64,000 nucleotides of DNA from Bradyrhizobium sp. Ash2021 (lineage in GTDB: Bacteria; Pseudomonadota; Alphaproteobacteria; Rhizobiales; Xanthobacteraceae): positions 9,034,501 to 9,098,500 of the forward strand of contig NZ_CP100604.1 of NCBI RefSeq assembly GCF_031202265.1, in the 5' to 3' direction. Below the pieces are notes generated by a model, which did not search any database, was not told where the DNA came from, and was given only the letters and a program-made list of their open reading frames with translations. The translations under genes and the position numbers were made by a program. Below, piece by piece: positions 26,225-34,425 of this stretch. Position 1 is the first letter of the stretch. Every line of letters begins with the position of its first letter.

Positions 26225-27158
26225 GAGATATTTGTCGAAGGAACTACTGGAATCACTGGGAAAGCTCTCCGAGAACCGGAGAGGGCCGACGAACTGGTGG
26301 CAAGATGTGCTTGCCAGCAAAGACCTGCTTATTGCCATCCGCGCTGGTTACTTGAACATCTACGCCCAGGGACAGAGTGTTTTCAAAATTGGATCCAGCA
26401 CTTCGACCGGGGTGGATAAGGCCGGCAATCCTCTGGTCGAGCTTCATTACAAATATCTGCTGAAGCCCAGTCTGCCCGCCGGAAAAGAGTACGTTCGATT
26501 CGACGGCAACGAGTTCCATATGGGGGGAAAGGAGCTCGACCCCGCCAAGATTGTGCAAACGAAATATACGCCTGCCGAAACCGTAAGGGAGCTTGCGGCA
26601 GCGGCGCGAACATATTCCGGCGCCGAAAAGCAGGGCGTCCATGAAATCGCGCGAAGGAACCCATCCGTCATCGATCTCGAAATCGCATTTGCAAAGACTG
26701 ATGGTGACGGCAAGCAAAGCGCGCCGCGCATCGACCTGGCAGCGCTACACGACTCCGGTGGCAAGATATTGGTGAGGTTCTACGAGGCAAAATTGGCCTC
26801 CGATCCGCGCCTTCGGCAGAACAGCAAGGGCAAGCCCGAGATTGTTGATCAGATGCAGAAATACGATGATTTTCTTCGCAAGAACGAGAGAGACATCCGC
26901 GAAGCATACGTCAATGTCTGCCGGAATTTGGAGGCTCTCGGAAAAGCCACGCGGTTAGTGAAGGCCGTCTGCACCTCGCCCGAACGCCTCTCGATTGATA
27001 CGTCAGTCAAGTTGCTGGTCTTTGGCTACGATCAAGATCACCTCCACCAGGATAGTCTCTTCAGAAAGCGAATCGATTTTCTGAAGAAGGACGCCAAACT
27101 GGCTGGACGTATTTTCTCGTCTGGACAGCCCAAATTCAATCTCGAAAAGCTGAAATAG
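26211..27158 (+). CDS. PD-(D/E)XK-like nuclease, partner of the MBL protein
   Basis: GTG 26211 is preceded by AGAGG six bases away and lies inside the MBL gene. The 315-residue protein has a candidate PD-(D/E)XK site: Glu157 in IDLEIAF, Asp175 in PRIDLAAL, Glu192-x-Lys194 in RFYEAKL and Gln214 in IVDQMQKY. The N-terminal 140 residues (LSENRRGPTNWWQDVLASKD, FDGNEFHMGGKELDP) match nothing I recognise and may bind a target. A DNA- or RNA-cleaving partner of the MBL protein is inferred from the site and tight coupling. Confidence 0.72.
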   Translation: MAKFERYLSKELLESLGKLSENRRGPTNWWQDVLASKDLLIAIRAGYLNIYAQGQSVFKIGSSTSTGVDKAGNPLVELHYKYLLKPSLPAGKEYVRFDGNEFHMGGKELDPAKIVQTKYTPAETVRELAAAARTYSGAEKQGVHEIARRNPSVIDLEIAFAKTDGDGKQSAPRIDLAALHDSGGKILVRFYEAKLASDPRLRQNSKGKPEIVDQMQKYDDFLRKNERDIREAYVNVCRNLEALGKATRLVKAVCTSPERLSIDTSVKLLVFGYDQDHLHQDSLFRKRIDFLKKDAKLAGRIFSSGQPKFNLEKLK

Positions 27159-27187
27159 CCGGCTTGGCGATTGACGAGGTCAGATGA

Positions 27188-27237
27188 GGCGATCCGGGCA
27201 GGAAACCGTCGCTCTATCCCGCTTGAGCTTACGGACC
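27188..27237 (-). repeat. deleted tRNA-Arg copy, candidate att remnant
   Basis: The sequence matches the tRNA-Arg gene at both ends (GGCGATCC of the 3' acceptor, and GGAAACCGTCGCTCTATCC of the anticodon and D arms) but lacks the T-arm and part of the anticodon arm, and has small indels. It lies just after the nuclease gene, so the MBL/nuclease pair is bracketed by two tRNA copies. Confidence 0.75.
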
Positions 27238-27251
27238 GGGAGGCCTTCGCT

Positions 27252-27842
27252 TCAGGAATGGAGCTTGCGCGTCGTGGCGCTCTTCTCGCTGGCGCCGGGG
27301 CCGCGAAAGGTCCCGAACAGGCCGTCGAGCGAGGGATTGCTGACGCCGAACCAGTGCTTCTCGCTGATGAAATGATGACGCAGGTGGTACTGCTTGACCC
27401 AGCGTCCGAGCCGCGTGCGCGGCCGGTAGGGAATATGCGCGACGTAATGCACCCATTCATAATGCAGGATCGCCAGCATCATCCCGAGCAGCCCTGAGGC
27501 CGCGGCCTCGATCCCGAACACCAGCGCGAACAGCCCGGCAGCGACGGCGAGGTTCGGCACCAGGAACCAGAGCGGCAGGAACAGCAAATCCAGCCGGTTC
27601 GGCTCGACATGGTGGTCGTAATGCAGACGGTGCTGCAGCTTGCGCGCCGGCGGCCATGACAGCGGGGCTGCGTGAAATGCAAAACGGTGCATGCCGTATT
27701 CGCTGAGATAGAACAGCAGCGCGCCAAGCACGATCATGACGGGTTGCAGCGCCACGGCGCCGAACAGCCAGGCCAGCGCTTCGGCGGTCACGCCGAGCAG
27801 CAGCGCCGCGACACCGCCATGACGAACGAATACGAAAAACAT
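27252..27842 (-). CDS. sterol desaturase/fatty acid hydroxylase family protein
   Basis: From ATG 27842 the 196-residue membrane protein has about four hydrophobic segments and the di-iron histidine clusters of the family: HRFAFH, HRLHYDHH, HYEWVHYVAH and HLRHHF. These enzymes hydroxylate or desaturate lipids in the membrane using oxygen. It is the first gene right of the tRNA-flanked insert with ordinary chromosomal character. The specific lipid substrate is unknown. Confidence 0.88.
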   Translation of the reverse strand: MFFVFVRHGGVAALLLGVTAEALAWLFGAVALQPVMIVLGALLFYLSEYGMHRFAFHAAPLSWPPARKLQHRLHYDHHVEPNRLDLLFLPLWFLVPNLAVAAGLFALVFGIEAAASGLLGMMLAILHYEWVHYVAHIPYRPRTRLGRWVKQYHLRHHFISEKHWFGVSNPSLDGLFGTFRGPGASEKSATTRKLHS

Positions 27843-27909
27843 TCCCGCGCCCTTTTTGGTATCGCCTCCAGCCCTTCGGCCATTCAAACGAACAGGTTTG
27901 GTCAACCCC

Positions 27910-27960
27910 AAGAGCGGTTTAAGAGCGGTTTAAGAACGGTTGAAGAACTGTTGAAGACCG
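27910..27960. repeat. 11-bp degenerate tandem repeat, about 4.6 copies
   Basis: AAGAGCGGTTT, AAGAGCGGTTT, AAGAACGGTTG, AAGAACTGTTG and a partial AAGACCG follow without spacers, 68 bases upstream of the sterol desaturase start. Confidence 0.8.
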
Positions 27961-28308
27961 CTGGTTGCCTGCCATTGCTTTACCCGACACTTTTCAGCCT
28001 CGCCAGCACGACGGGTTCCATGAGTTCCGTTTTTGGCGCAGCGCCGGTTTCGGTCTGATCTCGCCCGCCGCTGAGGCTCGCGGGTCGTCCGTTTGAATTT
28101 ACGCAACAATTCCAACGGTGCGCGGCTATGTTCCCTCGGTCACATCCGGGATATAAGCGCGTAACCCGCGCGGGAAAAATGCCCGGTTCCGGGGTGACAA
28201 GCCCGGCCAAAATGGCAACAATCCGCCAAATTCGTGTCTCAAGCTTCGCGTCTCGATTCGCCTCTCTCGATTCGCTTCTTGGGAACTCTCTGAAGGAAAT
28301 TTTCGTCC
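27961..28308. other. intergenic region, nothing recognised
   Basis: About 350 bases separating two divergent genes. No gene, RNA or clear operator is seen. Confidence 0.5.
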
Positions 28309-28929
28309 GTGATCGCCTCGCGACCATCTGCGCTTGTCGTTGCCGCGCTCGCCGGTTGCGCTCTGCTGACGCCGCTACGCGCGCAGGCGCAGTGGTGGCG
28401 CAGCGCGCCCGCCGATTTCGAGGAATGCGCCGACAAGGCCGAGAAGGCCGCGACCAAGCAAGACAAGACCGCGGCGCTGGCCGAATGCAACGCGAAATTC
28501 GCCGGCCGCCGCAAGCCGGGCGGCGGCTACACCTATTACGATTTCATGCAGGACCGCACCTTCGATATCGCCGGTCCCAATCCGACCCCGGAAGAGCAGA
28601 AGAAAATCGACCAGCAATACACCGTCTATCTGGAGAACCAGCGCCGCAGCACCATTACCGCGGCATTCGTAGCCAAGCAGCAGCAGCAGCAGCAACAGCC
28701 GCAGCCGCAGCCGCAGAAAGTGCCGCAAAGCGTGCAGCAGGTGTCCCTGCGCTCCGAGACTGAAAAGATACCGGTGCCGGTGGCGAGCCCGGTCAAGCAG
28801 GCAGCGCGCATCAAGGCATCCAACTGCGCAAAGAACTCATTCTCCTGCGAATGGCCGTGGCTCTCGGAGGGAATCGACGGTTTGAAGAAGCTGTTCACTT
28901 CGTCGCCGAGCAAGGGCAAGCGGGGCTGA
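28309..28929 (+). CDS. secreted hypothetical protein with Gln-rich linker
   Basis: GTG 28309 starts a 206-residue protein with a signal peptide (cleavage near ALLTPLRAQAQ). The mature part has FEECADKAEKAATKQDKTAALAECNAKFAGRRK, with Cys and Lys spaced as in a small helical domain, then YTYYDFMQDRTFDIAGPNPT, a Gln/Pro-rich low-complexity linker (about residues 123-140) and a C-terminal CAKNSFSCEWPWLSEG. It is probably periplasmic. Function is unknown. Confidence 0.78.
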   Translation: MIASRPSALVVAALAGCALLTPLRAQAQWWRSAPADFEECADKAEKAATKQDKTAALAECNAKFAGRRKPGGGYTYYDFMQDRTFDIAGPNPTPEEQKKIDQQYTVYLENQRRSTITAAFVAKQQQQQQQPQPQPQKVPQSVQQVSLRSETEKIPVPVASPVKQAARIKASNCAKNSFSCEWPWLSEGIDGLKKLFTSSPSKGKRG

Positions 28930-28940
28930 TACTGCTCGTC

Positions 28941-28961
28941 GTCCCGGCCTTGAGCCGGGAC
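28941..28961. repeat. REP-like palindrome, left of IS110 element
   Basis: GTCCCGGC-CTTGA-GCCGGGAC, followed by CCATAT and then the IS end. A matching palindrome in inverted context lies right of the IS at 30414-30433. Confidence 0.75.
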
Positions 28962-28966
28962 CCATA

Positions 28967-30339
28967 TGTGGACGGCCCCCGTGCCGCAAGAGCTTTTTGA
29001 CGGTTTGATCGGATCGCTTGCATCCATATGTCCGGCCTGTTGATGCGGTTGGTGGCCGCTGGCCAAGATGGTTTTCCGCGACGCGAGTTCCAAACACGCC
29101 AGCGACCTTTACGGGCCAATGGGTCCCACGGATTGTCTCGCACCTCGGATCGATCGATCCTACCATCTGTCTCCTCTTGCAGCTCCGGCTCAGCCGGTGC
29201 GGCGAACCCGCCGCCCGACTGATCTCTTAAGCGGCGAGTGCGGATGCGTCAGGCATCCGCGCGCCGTCGTAACTCTCGCCCGTCACCAACAGCTTCCAGG
29301 CGATGCGGGCAATCTTGTTGGCGAGCGCCACCGCTGCGAGCTTTGGCGACTTGCGCGCCAGCAGCGCAAGGAGCCAGGGCGACGCACGGCCGCGGCTTTT
29401 TCTGGCTTGCTGGATCACGGCGGTTGCTCCCGCCACCAGCACGCTACGCAGCATCTCATCTCCGGCGCGGGTGATCTTGCCGATCCGGGTCTTGCCGGCG
29501 GTGGAATGGTCTTTCGGGGTCAGCCCGATCCAGGCCGCAAAGTGCCGGCCGGAAGGGAACAGGCGAGGATCCGGCGCCTTCATGACCAGCGCGGTGGCGC
29601 CAATCGGCCCGATCCCCGGAATCTTTGCCAGACGTCGGCTGTCGGCATTGGCGCGGTACCAAGCCATCAATCTGGCCTCGATCGCCTTCAGTTCGGCCTG
29701 CAGTCGCGCATACTCCCTGCCGTGCGCCGCAAACATCTCGCGCGCCAGCTCTGGCAATCTCTCTTCCTGAGCGATCCGCGCCAATAGCGGCTCGAGCTTG
29801 TCGAGACCCTTGGCGGTGATCAGACCGAACTCCGTCGCATAGCCGCGGATCGCGTTGCCAAGCTGGGTGCGCCTGGCGATCAGTTGCTGGCGGACCCCTA
29901 TCAGCATCAGCGCCGCCTGCTGCTCCTCGGTCTTCACCGATACGAACTGCATCGTCGGCCGGCTCATCGCCTCGCACAGCCCCTCGGCGTCGCGTCCGTC
30001 ATTCTTGTTGCGCTTGATGTAGGCCTTCACGTGCTGCGGCGCCATCAGCTTCACCTCGTGGCCGAGCTTGCGCAACTCCCGCGCCCAGTAGTGCCCCGCG
30101 CCGCAGGCCTCGATCCCGATCACGGTTGGCGGCAGCTTGGCAAAAAACGCCAACACCTCGTTGCGTCGCAGCTTCCTGCGCAACACCGGCCGCTCGGCGG
30201 CATCCACCCCGTGCAGCTGAAAAAAATGCTTCGACGTATCCATTCCAATGCGGATAATCTGGTCCACGGACGGCTCCCTTGTCTGAGATTTGAAACAACC
30301 TCATTCTGGCACAATCGATGCCGTAGGGGGCCGTCCACA
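28967..30339 (-). mobile_element. IS110 family insertion sequence (IS1111-like, with inverted ends)
   Basis: TGTGGACGGCCCCC at 28967-28980 is repeated in inverse orientation at 30326-30339, giving 14-bp inverted repeats around a single IS110-type transposase gene. Subterminal inverted repeats are typical of the IS1111 group. No target duplication is visible, as expected for this family. It is inserted between two REP-like palindromes. Confidence 0.78.
29227..30267 (-). CDS. IS110 family DEDD transposase
   Basis: The 346-residue protein starts with the RuvC-like DEDD domain (IGMDTSKHFFQLHGVD, VIGIEACGAGHYWAREL, KNDGRDAEGLCEA) and ends with a transposase_20 domain (RLAKIPGIGPIGATALV, GLTPKDHSTAGKTRIGKITRAGD) with the conserved catalytic Ser region. 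It is full length and probably active. Confidence 0.93.
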   Translation of the reverse strand: MDQIIRIGMDTSKHFFQLHGVDAAERPVLRRKLRRNEVLAFFAKLPPTVIGIEACGAGHYWARELRKLGHEVKLMAPQHVKAYIKRNKNDGRDAEGLCEAMSRPTMQFVSVKTEEQQAALMLIGVRQQLIARRTQLGNAIRGYATEFGLITAKGLDKLEPLLARIAQEERLPELAREMFAAHGREYARLQAELKAIEARLMAWYRANADSRRLAKIPGIGPIGATALVMKAPDPRLFPSGRHFAAWIGLTPKDHSTAGKTRIGKITRAGDEMLRSVLVAGATAVIQQARKSRGRASPWLLALLARKSPKLAAVALANKIARIAWKLLVTGESYDGARMPDASALAA

Positions 30340-30413
30340 CCATCACGCTGCGGCCCTTCGGTTAAGCGCGTCTGTGAGACACCTTCTGCAACAACAGACG
30401 ACCGGGATTATGG

Positions 30414-30433
30414 GTCCCGGCCTTCGCCGGGAC
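30414..30433. repeat. REP-like palindrome, right of IS110 element
   Basis: GTCCCGGC-CTTC-GCCGGGAC, preceded by TATGG. It pairs with 28941-28961 as the other half of a repeat split by the IS. Confidence 0.75.
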
Positions 30434-30451
30434 GACGCCCTGGGAGAAGCG

Positions 30452-30886
30452 TCAATCCGTGATCACCATCGCCCAGAATTTCCGGTAGGGCGATTTCGAA
30501 TTGTCGACCGATGCGACGCCGACCCGGCGCATTCCCGGTAACAGCAGATTCTCGCGATGGCCGGCTGAATTTTCCCACTCCTTCAGCATTTCGGCGAACG
30601 TCAAAAATCCTGCGCCGATATTTTCCGCGGCGCGCGACTTGCGCAACGGCGCCACGCGCGAGGAAAAACTGCCGGCGGCGCTGTGGCTGACGGAACCGGA
30701 CGCGGCCATCGCCTGCGCCTGTTTGAGCGCCACCGCGTTGAGCTTGCCGTCCAGCTTCACCGACGGAAAACCATGGGCGCGGCGATAAGCGCTGATCGCG
30801 CCGGCATAATCGGCGGCGTCGGCCGTGGCCGCGAAGCCGAGAACAAGACCGAGCGCGAGGAGAAACAGCCTCATCTGGAATCGCAT
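30452..30886 (-). CDS. CAP (SCP/PR1-like) domain secreted protein
   Basis: The 144-residue protein has a signal peptide (to about residue 24) and a CAP domain of the YkwD type: SAYRRAHGFPSVKLDGKLNAVALKQA, SVSHS, AAENIGAGFLTFAEMLKEWENSAGHRENLL and RRVGVASVDN. The motif His and Glu of the CAP cavity are present (HS, ENIG, HREN). It is exported; the role of bacterial members is unclear. Confidence 0.9.
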   Translation of the reverse strand: MRFQMRLFLLALGLVLGFAATADAADYAGAISAYRRAHGFPSVKLDGKLNAVALKQAQAMAASGSVSHSAAGSFSSRVAPLRKSRAAENIGAGFLTFAEMLKEWENSAGHRENLLLPGMRRVGVASVDNSKSPYRKFWAMVITD

Positions 30887-30900
30887 GAGCGTGGACCGGA

Positions 30901-31122
30901 TCAGTGCGCGTGGGTGTGCTTAGCGCGGTGCCGCACCACCGGTCTGACGACCGGCGCGGCCGGCTCTGAGATCGTCGCCGGCGCGGCGGCCCGTTGCTCC
31001 TGCAGCCGCGCGTCATAGCCCGGCGACGGCGTCACCGTGGGTGGCGCGGCATGGGCCGGGACCACACCAACCCCGCCGACAAGGGCGGCAACGGCCAAAA
31101 GCGCTGCGCTTGTTCGTTTCAT
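30901..31122 (-). CDS. small secreted Pro/His-rich hypothetical protein
   Basis: The 73-residue protein has a signal peptide (to about residue 26, ending PAHA) and a Pro/Ala-rich mature part ending in RHRAKHTHAH. It is 14 bases upstream of the CAP gene and in the same direction, so they may be co-transcribed. The His-rich tail could bind metal, but that is speculation. Confidence 0.6.
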   Translation of the reverse strand: MKRTSAALLAVAALVGGVGVVPAHAAPPTVTPSPGYDARLQEQRAAAPATISEPAAPVVRPVVRHRAKHTHAH

Positions 31123-31195
31123 ATCGTCTCTCCCGTTCGCCGCATCGGGCGAAAGTCGCCCCAGATCGTTGCCATTTCAAGGCGCGACCAGCAGT

Positions 31196-32197
31196 TCAGG
31201 CCCTGATCTGTTCCGGCGTCAGGCCGGGCGAGCCCTTGCCGTCCGCCTCGGCTTTCCTGATCAGCGCCACGATGCGGCGCGACAGCGGCGCCTGCAGTCC
31301 GCGCCGGTCGGCGATTTCGGTGATCACGCCCTGCAGATAGTCGATCTCGGTGCGGCGGCCGCGCTGCAGATCTTCCCACATCGACGAGCGCGCCTCGGGA
31401 TCGATCTTCATCGTTCGCCCCAGCAACACTTCGAAGATGGTGTCCGGCAGACGCAGCAGCGGCGGCATCCAGCCCGCCGGGATCGGCGTCGGCGACACCG
31501 GCTTGATGCCTTCCGCCCTGATCGCCGCCAGTCCTTCGGCCATCTGGTCGGCGAACAGCCGGCGCCAGCCGCGCTGCGCCAGTTGCCGGCGCAGCGGCAT
31601 ATCGGCCAGCGCATTGAGCGCGTTGTTGAGATTGACGATCAGTTTGCCCCATTGCACGCCGTCGATGTTGTCGGTCGCGCGCATATGGAGGCCCGGTACC
31701 GAAAGTCTTTCGGCCGTACCGGCCGCGTCGGCTTCGATGACGATGTCGCCCGAGGTCGACCGGTGAAACCGGCCCTCGCCCATCGAAATCACGTTGAACG
31801 GCACCATGCCGCCGAGCACACGACGGCCGGGCAGGCGGTCGCGCAATACCGCGACATTGCCGACGCCGTTCTGCAGGCTGACGACGACGACATCGGGCGG
31901 AGCATGTCTCGCAATGAGGTCGGCCATCTCGCTTGTATCCGCGCTTTTGACCGTGACCAGCACCGCGGCAACTTCGCTAAAAATCGAGGGATCATCCGAC
32001 AATGCGAGCCGGCTCGATGCGATCGTTTGATCGAACCCTTCAAAGCTCGTCAGCCGCAACCCGCCGGCCTGGATTTCCCCGATCACGCGCGGCCGCGCCA
32101 GCAAGGCTACGCTGCGCCCGGCGGCCGCCAGCATGCCGCCGACGAAGCAGCCGATGCTGCCGGCCCCCGCCACGCCAATCGCCCGGTCTGCATTCAT
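31196..32197 (-). CDS. 2-dehydropantoate 2-reductase family protein
   Basis: From ATG 32197 the 333-residue protein has a Rossmann motif VAGAGSIGCFVGGMLAAAG, SLQNGVGN, and the C-terminal ketopantoate reductase domain (NNALNALADMPLRRQL, SSMWEDLQRGRRTEIDYLQGVI with the active-site Lys region earlier in GKLIVNLNNA). ApbA/PanE enzymes reduce ketopantoate to pantoate with NADPH in pantothenate synthesis, but many family members act on other substrates; no pan genes are adjacent. Confidence 0.87.
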   Translation of the reverse strand: MNADRAIGVAGAGSIGCFVGGMLAAAGRSVALLARPRVIGEIQAGGLRLTSFEGFDQTIASSRLALSDDPSIFSEVAAVLVTVKSADTSEMADLIARHAPPDVVVVSLQNGVGNVAVLRDRLPGRRVLGGMVPFNVISMGEGRFHRSTSGDIVIEADAAGTAERLSVPGLHMRATDNIDGVQWGKLIVNLNNALNALADMPLRRQLAQRGWRRLFADQMAEGLAAIRAEGIKPVSPTPIPAGWMPPLLRLPDTIFEVLLGRTMKIDPEARSSMWEDLQRGRRTEIDYLQGVITEIADRRGLQAPLSRRIVALIRKAEADGKGSPGLTPEQIRA

Positions 32198-32358
32198 CTG
32201 CCGTTCAACCTCATACCGGCATCGGTAGCAGAGTTGGCGCCGACCGCCTATCGAACGCGGCCTATCCAACGCGCAGGGGCTTGGCCGACCCTGCCTTGTA
32301 ACCGTCATGGGCGGGTTCTATGTTTTCCGGCGGGGCTGGTACGCGGGAGGAGACGACA

Positions 32359-32937
32359 ATGGGTTTACTCGACGTACTCAACGGCATGCAGAACGGCCCG
32401 CGCGGTCCGAGCACTCCGAGCGCGCAATCCGGCAGCGACGGCGGGATGTCGCCGATGACCATGGCCATCCTGGGGTTGCTGGCCTGGAAAGCCCTCAAGC
32501 ATTTTACAGCCCAGCCCGGTGCGGCGCCGGCGCCAACGCCGGCCCCTTCGCCCGGCAATGTGACTGCCGGTCTGCCCGGCGGTATGGGCGGCGGTCTCGG
32601 CGATATCCTCAAGGGTGGATTGGGCGGACTGCTCGCGGGCGGCGCGGCCGGCAGCGTGATCAGCGGCGGCCTCGGCGATCTCCTCAATCAGCTCCAGCAG
32701 AAGGGCCACGGCGACACTGCGAGTTCCTGGGTGAGCAACGGTCCCAACAAGCCGATTTCACCGGGCGATCTCGCCAATGCGCTGGGCGCCGATCAGATCG
32801 ACCAGCTGTCCTCGCAGAGCGGCATGTCGCGCGATGAACTGCTCAAGGGCCTCAGCCAGTATCTACCCGACGCGGTCAATCATCTGACGCCGGATGGACG
32901 GCTGCCGAACGAAAACGAATTGTCCGGCCGGATTTGA
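32359..32937 (+). CDS. YidB family (DUF937) protein
   Basis: ATG 32359, with GGGAGGAG upstream, starts a 192-residue protein: MGLLDVLNGMQNGPRG, a glycine-rich middle (GGMGGGLGDILKGGLGGLLAGGA) and the YidB end WVSNGPNKPISPGDLANALG, SSQSGMSRDELLKGLSQYLPDAVNHLTPDGRLP. The family is widespread and poorly understood. It is followed 68 bases later by a GlsB-type protein. Confidence 0.9.
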   Translation: MGLLDVLNGMQNGPRGPSTPSAQSGSDGGMSPMTMAILGLLAWKALKHFTAQPGAAPAPTPAPSPGNVTAGLPGGMGGGLGDILKGGLGGLLAGGAAGSVISGGLGDLLNQLQQKGHGDTASSWVSNGPNKPISPGDLANALGADQIDQLSSQSGMSRDELLKGLSQYLPDAVNHLTPDGRLPNENELSGRI

Positions 32938-33005
32938 CGTTTCACGCCCGCGGCGTCGTTCGCGCCGCGGCTGTGATCTAGCTTTTTGAGAAAAGGACGA
33001 CCGCC

Positions 33006-33278
33006 ATGTTGCACATCATTATTGTTGGCTTCGTCGCCGGGATTATCGCGCGGCTGCTTTCGCCGGGCCCGAACAATCCCAGCGGCTTCATCCTGACCAC
33101 TTTGCTCGGTATCGCCGGCGCGTTTCTTGCGACCTTCGTCGGCCAGCAAATCGGCCACTACGATGCGTCGGCGGGCGAGGGCGCAGGCTATATCACCTCA
33201 ATTATCGGCGCGCTCGTGGTGCTGTTCATCTGGAATAGGCTGGTAGCCCGCGGCTTGATTCCCGATATGAACAAGTGA
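33006..33278 (+). CDS. GlsB/YeaQ/YmgE family stress-related membrane protein
   Basis: The 90-residue protein has three short hydrophobic segments and the transglycosylase-associated family pattern: IIIVGFVAGIIARLLSPGPN, FILTTLLGIAGAFLATFVGQ, and GYITSIIGALVVLFIWNRL. Family members are stress-induced inner-membrane proteins of unknown activity. Located after the YidB-type gene, possibly in one transcript. Confidence 0.88.
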   Translation: MLHIIIVGFVAGIIARLLSPGPNNPSGFILTTLLGIAGAFLATFVGQQIGHYDASAGEGAGYITSIIGALVVLFIWNRLVARGLIPDMNK

Positions 33279-33288
33279 CGGCGTAGCC

Positions 33289-33370
33289 GTCATCCCGGGG
33301 CGATGCGAAAGCATCGAACCCGGGATCTCGAGATTCCGGGTCTGGTCCTAACGGACCATCCCGGAATGAC
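33289..33370. repeat. REP-like repeat, family A, copy 1
   Basis: The 82-base element begins GTCATCCCGGGGCGATGCG and ends GGACCATCCCGGAATGAC; the ends and an internal ATCTCGAGAT core are palindromic. The same element, inverted, is at 44170-44249. Confidence 0.85.
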
Positions 33371-33374
33371 GACG

Positions 33375-34157
33375 TTAGAGAACCAGATGCATCCCCGCAT
33401 CCATGCGGACGATTTCGCCGGTCATGTTGCTCGATGCCGGCGACGCCAGGAAACATACGAGCTGGGCGATGTCGTCGGCGGTCGACGCCACCTTCAGCGG
33501 CACCTTCGCCACCACGGAATCGCGCACCGCTTTCGCGCCCGCCTCGCCGCGCCCCTTGGTGAACCAGGGCGTATCGATATAACCGGGGCAAACCGTGTTG
33601 ACGCGGATCAGCGGTGCCAGCGCGCGCGACAGCGACAGCGTGATGGTGTTGAGCGCGCCCTTGCTCGCGGCATAGGCCACCGACGAGCCTCCGCCGGAGA
33701 TGCCCGCGACCGACGACACATTGACCACCGCGGACGGCCGTCCCGACGCTTTCGCGCCAGCTTCGAGTTGCGCGCGCGCGGCGCGGATCATCTGGTACGG
33801 CCCGATGGTGTTGACGGCATAGATGCGCTGAAAATCTTCCGCCGAAAGGCCGTCGAGATCGCCGTGCGGCACGTGCTTGGTGGTGCCGGCATTGTTGACC
33901 AGCACGTCGAGGCGTCCGAACGGTGCGGCCGCGGCGGCGATCTTCTTGCAATCCTCATCGCGGGAGACATCGCCCTGCACGACGATGACGTCGGCGCCCG
34001 CGGTGCGGCAGAGGTCGGCGGTCGCTTCCGCTTCCGCCTTGCTGTTGGAATAGTTGACGACGATGCGCGCGCCGCCCTTGGCCAGTATAGCCGCGGTCGC
34101 GGCTCCGAGACCCGATGCCGAGCCCGTCACGATTGCGCACAAACCATCCTTCGACAT
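33375..34157 (-). CDS. short-chain dehydrogenase/reductase
   Basis: ATG 34157 (AGAGGAA upstream) gives 260 residues: VTGSASGLGAATAAILAKGG (cofactor motif), VLVNNAGTTK, NVSSVAGISGGGSS with the catalytic Ser, and YAASKGAL (YxxxK). It ends MTGEIVRMDAGMHLVL, the common SDR tail. It is divergent from the acyl-CoA dehydrogenase operon at 34426, suggesting a link to fatty acid or related CoA-ester metabolism. Confidence 0.9.
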   Translation of the reverse strand: MSKDGLCAIVTGSASGLGAATAAILAKGGARIVVNYSNSKAEAEATADLCRTAGADVIVVQGDVSRDEDCKKIAAAAAPFGRLDVLVNNAGTTKHVPHGDLDGLSAEDFQRIYAVNTIGPYQMIRAARAQLEAGAKASGRPSAVVNVSSVAGISGGGSSVAYAASKGALNTITLSLSRALAPLIRVNTVCPGYIDTPWFTKGRGEAGAKAVRDSVVAKVPLKVASTADDIAQLVCFLASPASSNMTGEIVRMDAGMHLVL

Positions 34158-34425
34158 CCGCATTTCCTCTTGTTGTTTTGAGCTGAATTTCGCTCGCGGT
34201 GGCATACCATATCGCGCGGCCAAGTCGCTGCAAATCCGCGAAACTCCGCTATGCGGAATTTATTCATCGCCTGATGAGCCTCATGCCGCCCCCGCAAGCG
34301 GCCCTGCGGGCAGCGCTTGTCACGGCTATGGCTTTTCCGCATCATTGAGCGCAAGAAAAGACCGCACCTGGGGCCTAGCGGAACGGCCGGACCTGACGTG
34401 TGCCAAATCAATATCGGGGAACGCT

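Noticed and set aside
31037..32458. 473-residue forward frame
   Set aside because: Antisense of the ketopantoate reductase-like gene, with typical shadow composition.
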